A DNA stretch of 64,000 bases from Barnesiella merdipullorum (GTDB taxonomy: Bacteria > Bacteroidota > Bacteroidia > Bacteroidales > Barnesiellaceae). Location: assembly GCA_019116365.1 (NCBI GenBank), contig DXBT01000032.1, forward strand, positions 1 through 64,000, given 5' to 3'. This document shows, in pieces, positions 7,666 to 16,309 of the stretch. The notes below the pieces were generated by a model, which was not told the origin of the DNA, ran no database searches, and worked only from the letters and a program-made list of their open reading frames with translations. The first letter of the stretch is position 1. The number at the start of each line of letters is the position of its first letter. Made by a program: the position numbers and the translations under genes.

Positions 7666-8220
7666 TTACTTGTTGTCGATGTCGGATATGTAGCCGTTCA
7701 TCAAGGCATAGAAGCTGAGGCCCGAGACGGTTTTGATACCCAGTTTGGATGTGAGATTCTTGCGGTGGCTGAGTACGGTATTGATGCTGATATTCAGTTG
7801 GTCGGCAATCTCTTTGTTCATGAAACCCTTGGCCACCAGTTTCAATACCTCGATTTCGCGGGGCGACAGGTCGTGCGACAGGTTCTCGGCTTGCCGGTCG
7901 AGCTGTTCGACGAAACTTTCGAGCCGTTCGATGAGAGCCTCTTCGTCTTCATGGACCGGTAGCACCGGGGCAAACGGGGCGGTAGGGTTTTCGTGACTTG
8001 CGGTGAGCAGCATGATACGGCTCTTGCGGGGAAGGAAGAAGTCGCTGTATGCCATCAGGGTATCGGCGAAGAGCAGATAGGCGTCGAACTGTTCGGGGGT
8101 GTCGTCGAAAAAATCGTCCACCCGGTTGTAGAGCGCAGGCGATATGTCGAAGTACCGTTGAAACAGATGCTTCAACCCGAGGTTCAACAGCGTGTGTGGA
8201 GTGATGACGGCGATACGCAT
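7666..8220 (-). CDS. LuxR/GerE-type response regulator with degenerate receiver
   Basis: 184 residues from the ATG at 8220. A longer frame reads into the gene upstream and is rejected. The N-terminal about 95 residues have the size of a receiver domain, but the usual phospho-acceptor neighbourhood is not recognisable. Residues about 116-175 form a clear GerE HTH (DLSPREIEVLKLVAKGFMNK, then NISINTVLSHRKNLTSKLG). It begins 11 bases after the hemerythrin-like gene, so both are made from one mRNA and the regulator probably responds to something other than a histidine kinase. A redox or oxygen cue relayed with the partner protein is an inference from context. Confidence 0.8.
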   Translation of the reverse strand: MRIAVITPHTLLNLGLKHLFQRYFDISPALYNRVDDFFDDTPEQFDAYLLFADTLMAYSDFFLPRKSRIMLLTASHENPTAPFAPVLPVHEDEEALIERLESFVEQLDRQAENLSHDLSPREIEVLKLVAKGFMNKEIADQLNISINTVLSHRKNLTSKLGIKTVSGLSFYALMNGYISDIDNK

Positions 8221-8231
8221 GGGGCAGGATC

Positions 8232-8936
8232 TTATTCTTTTTCGTGGCAGGCCTTGAGCATGGCATCGGCAATAGGCCGCAGGATGCGGTTGCGTATGCG
8301 GTTGTGCTGCTTGATATCTTTCTCGAGACTGTACAGGGCAAAGATGACACCGTGGCACAAGTTGAGGTCATACTCTCCACGCAGATGAATGATGAAAAGG
8401 CTCTTGAGGTCGTCGAGCTTCTCTTCGAGCGAGTCGGGCTCGTCGTGGTCGTAGCGTATGTGCTCGCCATAGTATTCTCCGCGCAGTTTTTCGGCCGCGG
8501 CTCTGATGGAGGGAAACCAACTGGTGCGGTCATGTTCGATGCGTGAGAGTAGCTCTTTTTTCAACTCTTCGAAAAACTGTTTCATCAGCTCGAGGTTGTT
8601 GTTGTCGCTGTCGCTCTGGTTGATGAGCGAGTTGAAGTGCCGCTCGATGTTGGGAATCTGGAACTGCTGGTAGTAGGCGTTGGTTTGGGTGAGGTAATCG
8701 ACAATCTGGGTGGCGCAGAACGATTTGAGACGATTCTCGGGGAAATAGTCTTCGTTGATAAAGGTATTGAGAATCGTGACGAAAAACTCGCTGTCGAGTT
8801 TCTTCTCCTCGCATACGGTGCGTATGCTCTTGTCGCCTACACCCAGGATAATGCCAAATCGGTTAATGACCGGGATGAGTGACGGTTCGTTCAATATCAC
8901 GTCGCAAAGTTTACACTCGGCGTTTATCAGTGCCAT
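8232..8936 (-). CDS. Hemerythrin-like di-iron domain protein
   Basis: 234 residues. The N-terminus (CKLCDVILNEPSLIPVINRF, Cys8/Cys11) resembles the N-terminal domain of RIC/ScdA iron-sulfur repair proteins, but the usual CC pair after FGI is replaced by LGV. Hemerythrin-like iron ligands are recognisable: His100, EHDRTSWFP around His135, and LEKDIKQHNRIRNRILRP around His211. Such domains bind oxygen, NO or iron. It overlaps the start of the cyclo-ligase gene upstream by 10 bases and is followed at 11 bases by a LuxR-type regulator, suggesting a sensor role. A repair role in iron-sulfur clusters is the alternative. Confidence 0.75.
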   Translation of the reverse strand: MALINAECKLCDVILNEPSLIPVINRFGIILGVGDKSIRTVCEEKKLDSEFFVTILNTFINEDYFPENRLKSFCATQIVDYLTQTNAYYQQFQIPNIERHFNSLINQSDSDNNNLELMKQFFEELKKELLSRIEHDRTSWFPSIRAAAEKLRGEYYGEHIRYDHDEPDSLEEKLDDLKSLFIIHLRGEYDLNLCHGVIFALYSLEKDIKQHNRIRNRILRPIADAMLKACHEKE

Positions 8937-9490
8937 AGTTCGTTATCTTTATAAATAATGTTATTCTCGGTTACGATAAGATCCATTTTTATGTCGTGGG
9001 GTTCGGCGGGAATTTCGTCGAGCAGTTGCAGCCCGTAGCAGATGCCTATCTTTCGGGCCGAGATCTGTTGCAAAAGTCGGTCGTAGTATCCCTTGCCCCG
9101 TCCCAGCCGGTTCATTGCCCGGTCGAAGGCTACCCCCGGCACCACAATCCACTCGAGTTGCGACGGATCGATGGCGGTTGCATCGGCCGGTTCCCAAATG
9201 CCATAGGCTCCCTGGCGCACCGGCCCACGACCGTAGCGGGCCACCACGATATCATCGCCGTTTACCACGGGCAGATAGAGCTGCTTGGTCTCGCTCCATC
9301 TCGAGAGGAGCCATTGGGTATCGACCTCGTCGGGCAGAGCATGGTAGAGCATGAGGTGTGATACCCGGTCGAAGCCGGGCAACGACTCCACGGCCGCGCA
9401 GATGCGTTGCGAAAGCGACTCCCGCTCGGCGGGTGTGAGAGCTCGTTTCAACTGCTTGATCTCCTGTCTCAATTGCCGTTTGTCGTGCAT
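8927..9490 (-). CDS. 5-formyltetrahydrofolate cyclo-ligase
   Basis: 187 residues, the usual length. The ATP/folate signature is intact: VVPGVAFD (117-123) and RLGRGKGYYDR (128-138). The basic N-terminus (KRQLRQEIKQLKR) matches the family too. The enzyme converts 5-formyl-THF to 5,10-methenyl-THF with ATP in the cytoplasm, clearing an inhibitory folate and feeding one-carbon metabolism. It starts 15 bases after the S41 protease stop and its end overlaps the hemerythrin-like gene by 10 bases, so these genes form one transcript. The link between these functions is probably shared growth-linked expression. Confidence 0.92.
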   Translation of the reverse strand: MHDKRQLRQEIKQLKRALTPAERESLSQRICAAVESLPGFDRVSHLMLYHALPDEVDTQWLLSRWSETKQLYLPVVNGDDIVVARYGRGPVRQGAYGIWEPADATAIDPSQLEWIVVPGVAFDRAMNRLGRGKGYYDRLLQQISARKIGICYGLQLLDEIPAEPHDIKMDLIVTENNIIYKDNELWH

Positions 9491-9505
9491 AAGGGGGCGC
9501 CGGGT

Positions 9506-11143
9506 TTAGTTTTCGTTGCTACTGCCGCTCAGCAAGCGGTTGTAGGTATTCTCATCGGCCAGTACCTCTTTGGCTTTCCGCAGGGTTTCGTCGTCGCGCA
9601 ACAGCAGTTTGTAGAAAGCCTCTTCGCCCAACATGTTGCGGGCGATATAGGCTTGCAGGGTATTGACGATGAGTTTGCGCGAGATGTTGATATAGACGGG
9701 CCGCGGACGTATCCCTTTCTGGGCGGCATATTGCACGAAGTCGGTCAGCAGGGTGTTGGCATCGAGCATGGGCAGTAGTTTGTCGAGCGTCTTGGCTTGT
9801 GCCAGTTTGTCGCGGTTCTTATCGGTATAGGCAAAGGCATACTGGTAGATGACACCCTCGTTGACCACGTTGTTGAAATAGGAGGTATAGCCGGTTGTGT
9901 CGCGAGGCACGAAGATGTCGGGCATGATACCGCCACCGCCATAGACTTCGCGACCGTTGACGGTATGATATACCAAATCTTTGTTTTGCTTGATGCTGTC
10001 GGCATTGAAGAATTCGCCATGCTTGTAGCGGTTGACAATGTCCATGCTGTAATCGTCGGCTTTGCCCAATTCATACTCTTTCTGGATGCAGCGCCCCGAG
10101 GGGGTGTAGTAGCGAGCCACCGTGAGGCGCACGGCCGAACCGTCGCGGAACGGAATTTGCTGCTGTACCAATCCTTTGCCGAAAGTGCGGCGACCAACGA
10201 TGAGACCCCGGTCGTTGTCTTGGATGGCTCCGGCAAAAATTTCGCTCGACGAGGCCGACCATTCGTCGGTGAGGACGATGAGCGGGGCTTCCTGGAAGGT
10301 GCCCGTGCCGTTCGAGATGGCGTCCTCGCGCTCGAAAGCCTTGCCCTCGGCATAGACAATGAGCCGGTTGGCGGGGAGCAGCTCGTTGGCCATGTTGATG
10401 GGAATATCCATCAGACCACCGCTGTTGCCGCGCAGGTCAATAATGAAGCTTTTGGCCCCCTGGTTATTCAGTTTGGAGAGGGCATTGATAAACTCGTCGT
10501 AGGTAGTGCGTCCGAATTTGCTTACTTTGATATAGCCGGCACCGTCGTCGAGCATGAAGGCGGCATCGATGCTGTTCACGGGGATATCGCCCCGGGTTAC
10601 TTCGTAGGTGAGGGGTTTCTTGGCGGTCTTGCGCAGAATCTCGAGTTTGACAACCGTGCCTTTGGGGCCTTTCAGGTTTTTCATCACGCTCTCGTTGCTG
10701 ATGCCTTTGCCTACAAAAGCCGAGTCGTTGACCGAGATGATGCGGTCGCCGGCCAGGATACCCACCTTCTCAGAGGGTCCGCCCGGTATGACACTCACTA
10801 CGTTGATGGTGTCGTTGAGGATATTGAATTGAATACCGATGCCGCTGAACGAGCCTTCCAACTCTTCGTTGACACTCTCCAGATCTTTGGCCGGGATGTA
10901 GGCCGAGTGTGGATCGAGTTCGCCCAAAATCTTGGGCATGACGTTTTCGATGAGTTCTTCCTGATTGACGGTATCGACATACTCCTGTTCGATGCATTGC
11001 AGCAGGCTCTCGATTTTGTCGTACCGTGCACTGCGGCCGAACGGATTTTGAGTAGAGAAGAATCGTCCGATTAAAATACCTCCCACGATGGCGACGGCCA
11101 GGAGCAGGGGAATCCAGACGAAGCGAGCTTTGTTGTTGTTCAT
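9506..11143 (-). CDS. S41 C-terminal processing protease (CtpA/Prc family)
   Basis: 545 residues. An N-terminal membrane anchor (about 9-29) places the enzyme in the periplasm. A PDZ domain covers about 85-170 (GSFSGIGIQF, GGPSEKVGILAGDRI) and the S41 catalytic core about 185-360. The core shows RGNSGG, the nucleophile region EWSASSSE with likely Ser298, and the general base Lys323 in TFGKG; the 25-residue spacing fits the family's Ser/Lys dyad. A C-terminal extension of about 130 residues follows. It trims or degrades exported proteins from their C-termini. It heads the minus-strand operon with the cyclo-ligase, hemerythrin-like and LuxR genes. Confidence 0.93.
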   Translation of the reverse strand: MNNNKARFVWIPLLLAVAIVGGILIGRFFSTQNPFGRSARYDKIESLLQCIEQEYVDTVNQEELIENVMPKILGELDPHSAYIPAKDLESVNEELEGSFSGIGIQFNILNDTINVVSVIPGGPSEKVGILAGDRIISVNDSAFVGKGISNESVMKNLKGPKGTVVKLEILRKTAKKPLTYEVTRGDIPVNSIDAAFMLDDGAGYIKVSKFGRTTYDEFINALSKLNNQGAKSFIIDLRGNSGGLMDIPINMANELLPANRLIVYAEGKAFEREDAISNGTGTFQEAPLIVLTDEWSASSSEIFAGAIQDNDRGLIVGRRTFGKGLVQQQIPFRDGSAVRLTVARYYTPSGRCIQKEYELGKADDYSMDIVNRYKHGEFFNADSIKQNKDLVYHTVNGREVYGGGGIMPDIFVPRDTTGYTSYFNNVVNEGVIYQYAFAYTDKNRDKLAQAKTLDKLLPMLDANTLLTDFVQYAAQKGIRPRPVYINISRKLIVNTLQAYIARNMLGEEAFYKLLLRDDETLRKAKEVLADENTYNRLLSGSSNEN

Positions 11144-11334
11144 AATCGGTGCTGATATTTAAACACGTTCTTTTTGTTATAGAAAAACATATGGTAAAAG
11201 AGATTGCTCACGGCGTGGGGGAGGTGTTTCCTCTGTCTATTCCGGGAGCTTTCGTCTTTGTCGTTTCTTTTTTCGGAGAGGGCAGGAGGCGACTTTGACC
11301 ACTTGATCGCAACCTGTGATTAATATCCTCCGTA

Positions 11335-11808
11335 TTATTGACCCTTGTTTTGAGATGACTCTTCGTCGGCCTGCGGGTTGATGAAATCGACCGTTATCCC
11401 GGCTTTGCGCAAGAGCTCTATGCCGTCTTGCAGACGATAATACTCCGAGAAAACCACTCGTTTGATACCCGACTGGATAATCAGTTTGGCACATTCGATG
11501 CAGGGCGATGAGGTGACATACAGGGTGGCACCGTCGCTGCTGTTGTTGCTGCGGGCTACCTTGGTGATGGCATTGGCTTCGGCGTGCAGAACAAAGGGAA
11601 AGGTGTGCCCGGTTTCATCTTCACAGCAGTTTTCAAAGCCGGCCGGTGTACCGTTGTATCCGTCGGAGATAATCATTTTGTCTTTGACAATCAAGGCTCC
11701 CACCTTGCGCCGTTGGCAGTAGGAGTTTTCGGCCCAGATTTGCGCCATGCGTATGTAGCGTTTGTCCAGCGTCAGTTGTTTGTCGGCATTATTTGGTTTC
11801 GTATCCAT
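11335..11808 (-). CDS. dCMP deaminase (ComEB family)
   Basis: 157 residues from the ATG at 11808. A longer frame lacks homology. The zinc site is complete: His75-Ala-Glu77 (HAEAN) and Cys103-x-x-Cys106 (SSPCIECAK). The upstream KVGALIVKDKMIISDGYNGT segment and the CCEDE loop are typical of deoxycytidylate deaminases, which make dUMP for thymidylate synthesis and often respond to dCTP/dTTP. It is 191 bases upstream of the S41 protease on the same strand. A -7-like TATTTTTG lies at 11829-11836, but no convincing -33 box is seen. Confidence 0.92.
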   Translation of the reverse strand: MDTKPNNADKQLTLDKRYIRMAQIWAENSYCQRRKVGALIVKDKMIISDGYNGTPAGFENCCEDETGHTFPFVLHAEANAITKVARSNNSSDGATLYVTSSPCIECAKLIIQSGIKRVVFSEYYRLQDGIELLRKAGITVDFINPQADEESSQNKGQ

Positions 11809-11921
11809 ATATCGGCGATAATGATTCACAAAAATAGCTGTTTTGCGGGTATTTATTCTCTTTTTTATCAAATAATAACGCAGAGCTTGTAAGAAAAATC
11901 GAGAGGGCTTTCTGTCGAATA

Positions 11922-11957
11922 CGAAAACGGGGTGTCGAATTGCTGCGACACCCCGTT
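11922..11957 (-). terminator. Terminator of the agmatine operon
   Basis: Perfect 12-bp stem AACGGGGTGTCG/CGACACCCCGTT (11926-11957, loop of 8) just after the aguB stop. On the minus strand it is followed by a short TTTTCG tract, so it is a moderate terminator. Confidence 0.75.
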
Positions 11958-11961
11958 CTTG

Positions 11962-12852
11962 TCAGTCGATAAATCTCTGTAAAATACCGTCGTAGGCATC
12001 GATGCGGCGGTCGCGCAGGAAGGGCCACCAGCGCCGCACGTTTTCGCTGCGGGCGAGGTCAACTTCTACCACCTGGCACCACTCGCTGTCGCTGGGTGCT
12101 GCGGCCAGTATCTCGCCTTGAGGACCGCACACAAAACTGTGCCCCCAGAACTGGATGCCGCGGGTCTGTTGCGAGGGGTCGGGCTCGTGACCCACACGGT
12201 TGACGGCAATCACCGGCAGCCCGTTGGCTACGGCATGTCCCCGCTGTGAAATAATCCAGGCATCCTGCTGGCGTTTCTGCTCCTCGGGTGTATCGGAACT
12301 CTCCCAGCCGATGGCCGTGGGGTAGATGAGCAGGTCGGCTCCCTGCAGGGCCATGAGTCGGGCAGCCTCGGGGTACCATTGGTCCCAGCATACCAGAACT
12401 CCCAAGGTGCCTATCGAGGTCTTTATGGGTTTGAAGCCCAGGTCGCCGGGCGTAAAGTAGAATTTCTCGTAATAGGCAGGGTCGTCGGGAATGTGCATCT
12501 TGCGGTATTTGCCGGCAATGGAGCCGTCGGTGTCGAACACGACGGCGGTATTGTGGTAGAGACCGGGTGCCCTGCGCTCAAATAGCGAGGTGACCAGCAC
12601 GATATGGAGGTCGGCAGCCAGTTGACCGTAGAAGTCGGTCGATGGCCCCGGTATGGTCTCGGCCAGATCGAAGCAGTCGGTCGATTCGGTTTGACAGAAG
12701 TAGAGACTGTTGTGCAACTCCTGTAACACGACGAGCTGGGCACCTTGTGCTGCACATTGCTCGATGCTGCGTTTCAGGCGGTTCATGTTATCGGCGATGT
12801 TATCGCTATTGTGCTGTTGCACGAGTCCGACTTTTATTTTCTTTTCACGCAT
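11962..12852 (-). CDS. aguB: N-carbamoylputrescine amidase
   Basis: 296 residues of the nitrilase superfamily. The catalytic triad is visible: Glu45 (LQELH), Lys118 (KYRKMH) and Cys155 (VCWDQWYPE). The segments HIPDDPAYYEKFYFTPGD and YPTAIGWESS are characteristic of the putrescine-pathway branch. It hydrolyses N-carbamoylputrescine to putrescine, CO2 and ammonia, the second step of agmatine breakdown. It follows the agmatine deiminase gene by 12 bases and ends at a terminator, so the operon is DUF2148-aguA-aguB. Confidence 0.95.
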   Translation of the reverse strand: MREKKIKVGLVQQHNSDNIADNMNRLKRSIEQCAAQGAQLVVLQELHNSLYFCQTESTDCFDLAETIPGPSTDFYGQLAADLHIVLVTSLFERRAPGLYHNTAVVFDTDGSIAGKYRKMHIPDDPAYYEKFYFTPGDLGFKPIKTSIGTLGVLVCWDQWYPEAARLMALQGADLLIYPTAIGWESSDTPEEQKRQQDAWIISQRGHAVANGLPVIAVNRVGHEPDPSQQTRGIQFWGHSFVCGPQGEILAAAPSDSEWCQVVEVDLARSENVRRWWPFLRDRRIDAYDGILQRFID

Positions 12853-12864
12853 GGAGTTTATGGT

Positions 12865-13896
12865 TTATTGTAATACATTCTCGGGATATTGCATGGTTAC
12901 GCAGTGTAGCGAACCGTGTTGACGGATGAGCGGTGAGCAATCTATTCCCACGATTTCCCGGCCGGGGAAAGCGGTTTGCAGCACCTCAGCGGCGGCCCGG
13001 TCGTTGGCTGGCTGTCGGTAGGTGGGGTAGAGCACGGCTTTGTTCACGATTAAGAAGTTGGCATAGGTAGCGGGCAGTCGCTCTCCGTTCTCGTCATAGA
13101 CTGCATCGGCCATGGGCAGAGGCAACAGCCGGTAGGGTGTACCTTGGATGGTCGTGAAGGTGCGCAGTTGCTCCTCCATGAGGTGCAGTGCCTCGTAGTG
13201 CTCGTCGGTCGGGTTGGTGCATTGCACATACACGATGGTATCGTCGGGGGCAAAACGGGCCAGAGTATCGATGTGGCTGTCGGTATCGTCGCCGGCCAGA
13301 TAGCCGTGGTCGAGCCATAAGACCCGTTGCAGACCGAGAGTCTCTTTCAGATACTCTTCGATGCGGGTTTGCGACCACTCGCCGTTGCGGTTGGGCGACA
13401 GCATGCACTCGCTGGTGGTGAGCAGGGTACCTGCGCCGTCGCTTTCGAGAGCACCGCCCTCGACGACAAAATTGAGCCGGTTTTCATACCGGGCATTAAA
13501 CAGCTTCTGCCGGTAGAGGCGCGAGGTGATGAGGTTGTCGTGGTTGGCTGCAAACTTGAGTCCCCAGCCGTTGAACTTGAAATCGCAGATACAGGGTGCC
13601 CCGTCGCGAAAAAGGGTGATGCCGCCGTGGTCGCGGGCCCAAGTGTCGTTGGTGGGGCAGGAGGCAAAGACGACAGAGTCGGTATCGACTACTCCTTGCA
13701 GCAGCTGTCTCACTCGTTCGGGTTCGGGTGTGACGATGAGCAATCTCTCGCGTTTGGTAATCTCTCGGGCAAGATTGATATAACAGGCCGTAACCTCGTC
13801 GAGCATATAGGCCCAGTCGGTCCCCTGGTGAGGCCAGGTGAGCTGGATACCCGATTGTGGATACCATTCGGCCGGGAAGAGGATCGAACGGCTCAT
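12865..13896 (-). CDS. aguA: Agmatine deiminase
   Basis: 343 residues of the peptidyl-arginine deiminase-like family. Conserved parts include FPAEW near the start, TNDTWARDHGG, KFNGWG, NFVVEGGALESDG, DDTDSHID and the C-terminal GSLHC, with the nucleophile near Cys332. It converts agmatine to N-carbamoylputrescine and ammonia. It overlaps the DUF2148 stop by four bases (ATGA type), which implies translational coupling, and is followed by aguB. Arginine decarboxylase, which would supply agmatine, is not in this window. Confidence 0.95.
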   Translation of the reverse strand: MSRSILFPAEWYPQSGIQLTWPHQGTDWAYMLDEVTACYINLAREITKRERLLIVTPEPERVRQLLQGVVDTDSVVFASCPTNDTWARDHGGITLFRDGAPCICDFKFNGWGLKFAANHDNLITSRLYRQKLFNARYENRLNFVVEGGALESDGAGTLLTTSECMLSPNRNGEWSQTRIEEYLKETLGLQRVLWLDHGYLAGDDTDSHIDTLARFAPDDTIVYVQCTNPTDEHYEALHLMEEQLRTFTTIQGTPYRLLPLPMADAVYDENGERLPATYANFLIVNKAVLYPTYRQPANDRAAAEVLQTAFPGREIVGIDCSPLIRQHGSLHCVTMQYPENVLQ

Positions 13897-14432
13897 GGTT
13901 TCGGCGTTTGGGGTTTACGGTCGAAAAACGGACTCTTGGACGATACGCTCATGGCTATGGCAATCACCTGCCGACAGCCGGGCAGTAACTCCATCTCTTG
14001 AGCCGTGGCACCGGCCGAGAACATCACTCGGGTGTCGATGCGCATATCGGCTGCCTTTGAGCAGGCCGACCCGATGGCGATACCCACGTCGATCGAGTTG
14101 ATGGCGCAGGGGTTGGCTTGGGGATTCTCGGCACAGGTGGGATAGCCGCAATAGGCACAGTTGAGCCCTTGAACCTGGCGACGGGTCCCGATGAGGATAA
14201 CCGCATCGGACTGCTCGATGTTGCCGGCATCGCGCAGGAAAAACTTCATGCCGCGTTTTTCGCCGGTCAGTCGCATCTGGTTGGCCAGGGTCAGCAGGTC
14301 GTCACCCGTGACGGTAGCAATTTCGATAATATCCACCCCTTTTCCTTTGGGGGCGGTACGAGCCGCCATCATAATCTGTTTGGCAGCTTCGCACACCATC
14401 TCTTTACGAGTATCACGTTCGTTATATATCAT
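13893..14432 (-). CDS. DUF2148 ferredoxin-like iron-sulfur protein
   Basis: 179 residues from the ATG at 14432. An upstream frame extension is unsupported. The Cys pattern NCAYCGYPTCAENP followed by NPCAIN and GSACSKAAD fits the DUF2148 family with one iron-sulfur cluster. The first half (KGKGVDIIEIATVTGDDL) is also typical. The function is unknown. It is the first gene of the agmatine operon and overlaps aguA by four bases; why an iron-sulfur protein is coupled to polyamine synthesis is unclear. A strong promoter precedes it. Confidence 0.88.
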   Translation of the reverse strand: MIYNERDTRKEMVCEAAKQIMMAARTAPKGKGVDIIEIATVTGDDLLTLANQMRLTGEKRGMKFFLRDAGNIEQSDAVILIGTRRQVQGLNCAYCGYPTCAENPQANPCAINSIDVGIAIGSACSKAADMRIDTRVMFSAGATAQEMELLPGCRQVIAIAMSVSSKSPFFDRKPQTPKP

Positions 14433-14459
14433 AGAGTCATAAGGTTGTTTTAGTGGAAG

Positions 14460-14491
14460 CAAAGATAGCGAAAGGCGAGGGCAGAGGCAAA
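14460..14491 (-). promoter_or_regulatory. Promoter of the DUF2148-aguA-aguB operon
   Basis: On the minus strand TTTG (14488-14491), exactly 20 bases, then TATCTTTG (14460-14467): a full match to the Bacteroidales -33/-7 consensus. The start codon is 27 bases downstream of the -7 box. Confidence 0.85.
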
Positions 14492-14709
14492 TGAAAATGC
14501 ATTTTTCGAGATTGATTATGCCGAACCCAGTTCTATCTTCTACAAAAATAGGTTGCATAGTGTATAATTCCAATAATATTGCTAAAGGATATAAAATATA
14601 TTTAGTAATTAAAATATGATTAGTTATTTTTGTGTACTATTTTGATTGTATGACGTGAAATACATAATACAAATAGTTGAGGTACAATTTGTTGTCAAAT
14701 GGAATAATT

Positions 14710-15093
14710 ATGAAACGGTCGATTATACAAGATGCGATGTTTCCCACTTGCCCGGTGAGGAATATACTGTCAAGAATCTGTGACAAATGGGCTCTGTTGG
14801 TTATATACATATTAAGTATGTCGGGCAAGGAGAGCATGCGTTTTATGGAGTTGAAGCAACAGATGCCCGATATTTCTCAACGTATGTTGACAATGACTTT
14901 GCGAACTTTGGAAGACGACGGATATGTGAGCCGGACTGTTTTCCCAGAGATACCTCCGCGTGTAGAATACGCACTTACCGCAAGAGCTCGGTCGTTGACC
15001 CCCATCCTTACTCACCTGCTGGAATGGGCCATGGAAAATGGGGCCGAGATTATGGCCGACCGTAAAAAGTCGGTGCGAGAGAACGAAATATAA
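14710..15093 (+). CDS. HxlR/MarR-like winged-helix regulator
   Basis: 127 residues from the ATG at 14710, which fits the family better than an upstream in-frame start. The HxlR signature is clear: CPVRNILSRICDKWALLVIY, FMELKQQMPDISQRMLTMTL and RTLEDDGYVSRTVFPEIPPR, then VEYALTARARSL. Regulators of this type sense reactive carbonyls, quinones or disulfide stress and usually control the adjacent reductase. The oxidoreductase gene starts 23 bases downstream, so it is the likely target, with autoregulation. It is divergent from the DUF2148-agu operon. Confidence 0.88.
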   Translation: MKRSIIQDAMFPTCPVRNILSRICDKWALLVIYILSMSGKESMRFMELKQQMPDISQRMLTMTLRTLEDDGYVSRTVFPEIPPRVEYALTARARSLTPILTHLLEWAMENGAEIMADRKKSVRENEI

Positions 15094-15116
15094 ATCTATC
15101 TATAAATGCCATCCAT

Positions 15117-16127
15117 ATGGAAACAATGAAAGTTGCACAAATTAATCGTTATTCAAAGCATATAGAAGCCACTGTGAACGACATCGAGATACCCGGATGT
15201 GCCGACGACGAGGTTTTGATTCGGGTAAAAGCCGCCGCTGTCAATCCGCTGGAGATATTGATTATGACAGGGAGTGTGCGGTTGATTCAAGATTATGCCA
15301 TGCCGCTTACTTTGGGAAATGAATGTTCGGGAATCATCGAAAAGGTAGGAGCCCATGTCACTCATTTCGCTATAGGCGACCGGGTTTATACCCGACTGCC
15401 ATTGAAAAGGATAGGGGCTTTTGCCGAGTATGTGGCCGTAGATTATCGGGCCGTGGCGAAAATGCCTGCCGGGTATGAGTTTGCTACAGCCGCAGCGATA
15501 CCCTTGACCGGTTTGACAGCCTATCAAGGGATTGTAGAGGAGTTGGAAGCTCGACCGGGAGAAACCCTGTTGATACCGGGCGGATCGGGTAGTTTCGGGC
15601 AAATGGCAGTACCGATAGCCCTCTCTTTGGGCCTGAGAGTTGTTGTAACAGGTAATGAACGAGCCCGTGACCAGTTCCTGGCCATGGGTGTCGATAGGTA
15701 TATCAATTACCGAAAAGAGAACTATTGGGAGGTGTTGTCGCAGATCGATTATGTAATAGATACTTTGGGAGCAAAAGAGTTTGACCATGAATTGTCGGTA
15801 TTGAAAGAGGGCGGACGACTGTTGAGCCTGAGGAATGTTCCCAACAAGACATTCGCCGTTCGTAATCACTACTCCTGGTTGAAAAGGTTGTTGTTCACGT
15901 TGGCCGGGAGCAAATATGATTCCGCCGCCAAGAAGCAGAGCAAGGAATATCGCTTTATGTTTGTACGCTCCGATGGTGAACAGCTCCAAAAAATAACAGA
16001 AATTGTAGAGAAAAAACACATTACTCCGGCTGTCGATTCCCATGTATATACCTTGTCGCAAGTCAACGAGGCGCTGCAACGGATGGCGCAGGGCGGTCTC
16101 GACGGAAAAATAATCATTCAAATGTAG
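15117..16127 (+). CDS. Zinc-independent MDR oxidoreductase (quinone reductase-like)
   Basis: 336 residues. It has a GroES-like N-terminal domain (VKAAAVNPLEILI) without zinc-binding cysteines, followed by a Rossmann fold with GGSGSFGQ (about residues 155-162), and a C-terminal VDSHVYTLSQVNEALQRMAQ segment. This is the NADPH:quinone / enone reductase branch of the medium-chain dehydrogenases. It acts in the cytoplasm on small electrophiles or quinones. It probably forms one transcript with the HxlR gene upstream (23-base gap). The first two Met codons are both possible starts (15117 or 15123). Confidence 0.88.
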   Translation: METMKVAQINRYSKHIEATVNDIEIPGCADDEVLIRVKAAAVNPLEILIMTGSVRLIQDYAMPLTLGNECSGIIEKVGAHVTHFAIGDRVYTRLPLKRIGAFAEYVAVDYRAVAKMPAGYEFATAAAIPLTGLTAYQGIVEELEARPGETLLIPGGSGSFGQMAVPIALSLGLRVVVTGNERARDQFLAMGVDRYINYRKENYWEVLSQIDYVIDTLGAKEFDHELSVLKEGGRLLSLRNVPNKTFAVRNHYSWLKRLLFTLAGSKYDSAAKKQSKEYRFMFVRSDGEQLQKITEIVEKKHITPAVDSHVYTLSQVNEALQRMAQGGLDGKIIIQM

Positions 16128-16256
16128 CAAGCAGGTGCTCTCAATCGAATCTGGCTCTATTCTATTCTGTCTCAATCTATAAGGGAGAGAACCAAGAAGG
16201 TCAAATTTGTTTTTTCTTTTTTATCTTGTTTCAATCACTTTTTATAAAAGATTCGT

Positions 16257-16264
16257 TATATTTG
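16257..16264 (+). promoter_or_regulatory. -7 box before the small acidic protein gene
   Basis: TATATTTG matches TAnnTTTG 45 bases before the ATG at 16310. No -33 box at the right distance is seen. Confidence 0.35.
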
Positions 16265-16309
16265 AACCAAGATATATATAATGTGTTTTATTTGATAAAT
16301 AGGAATGCC

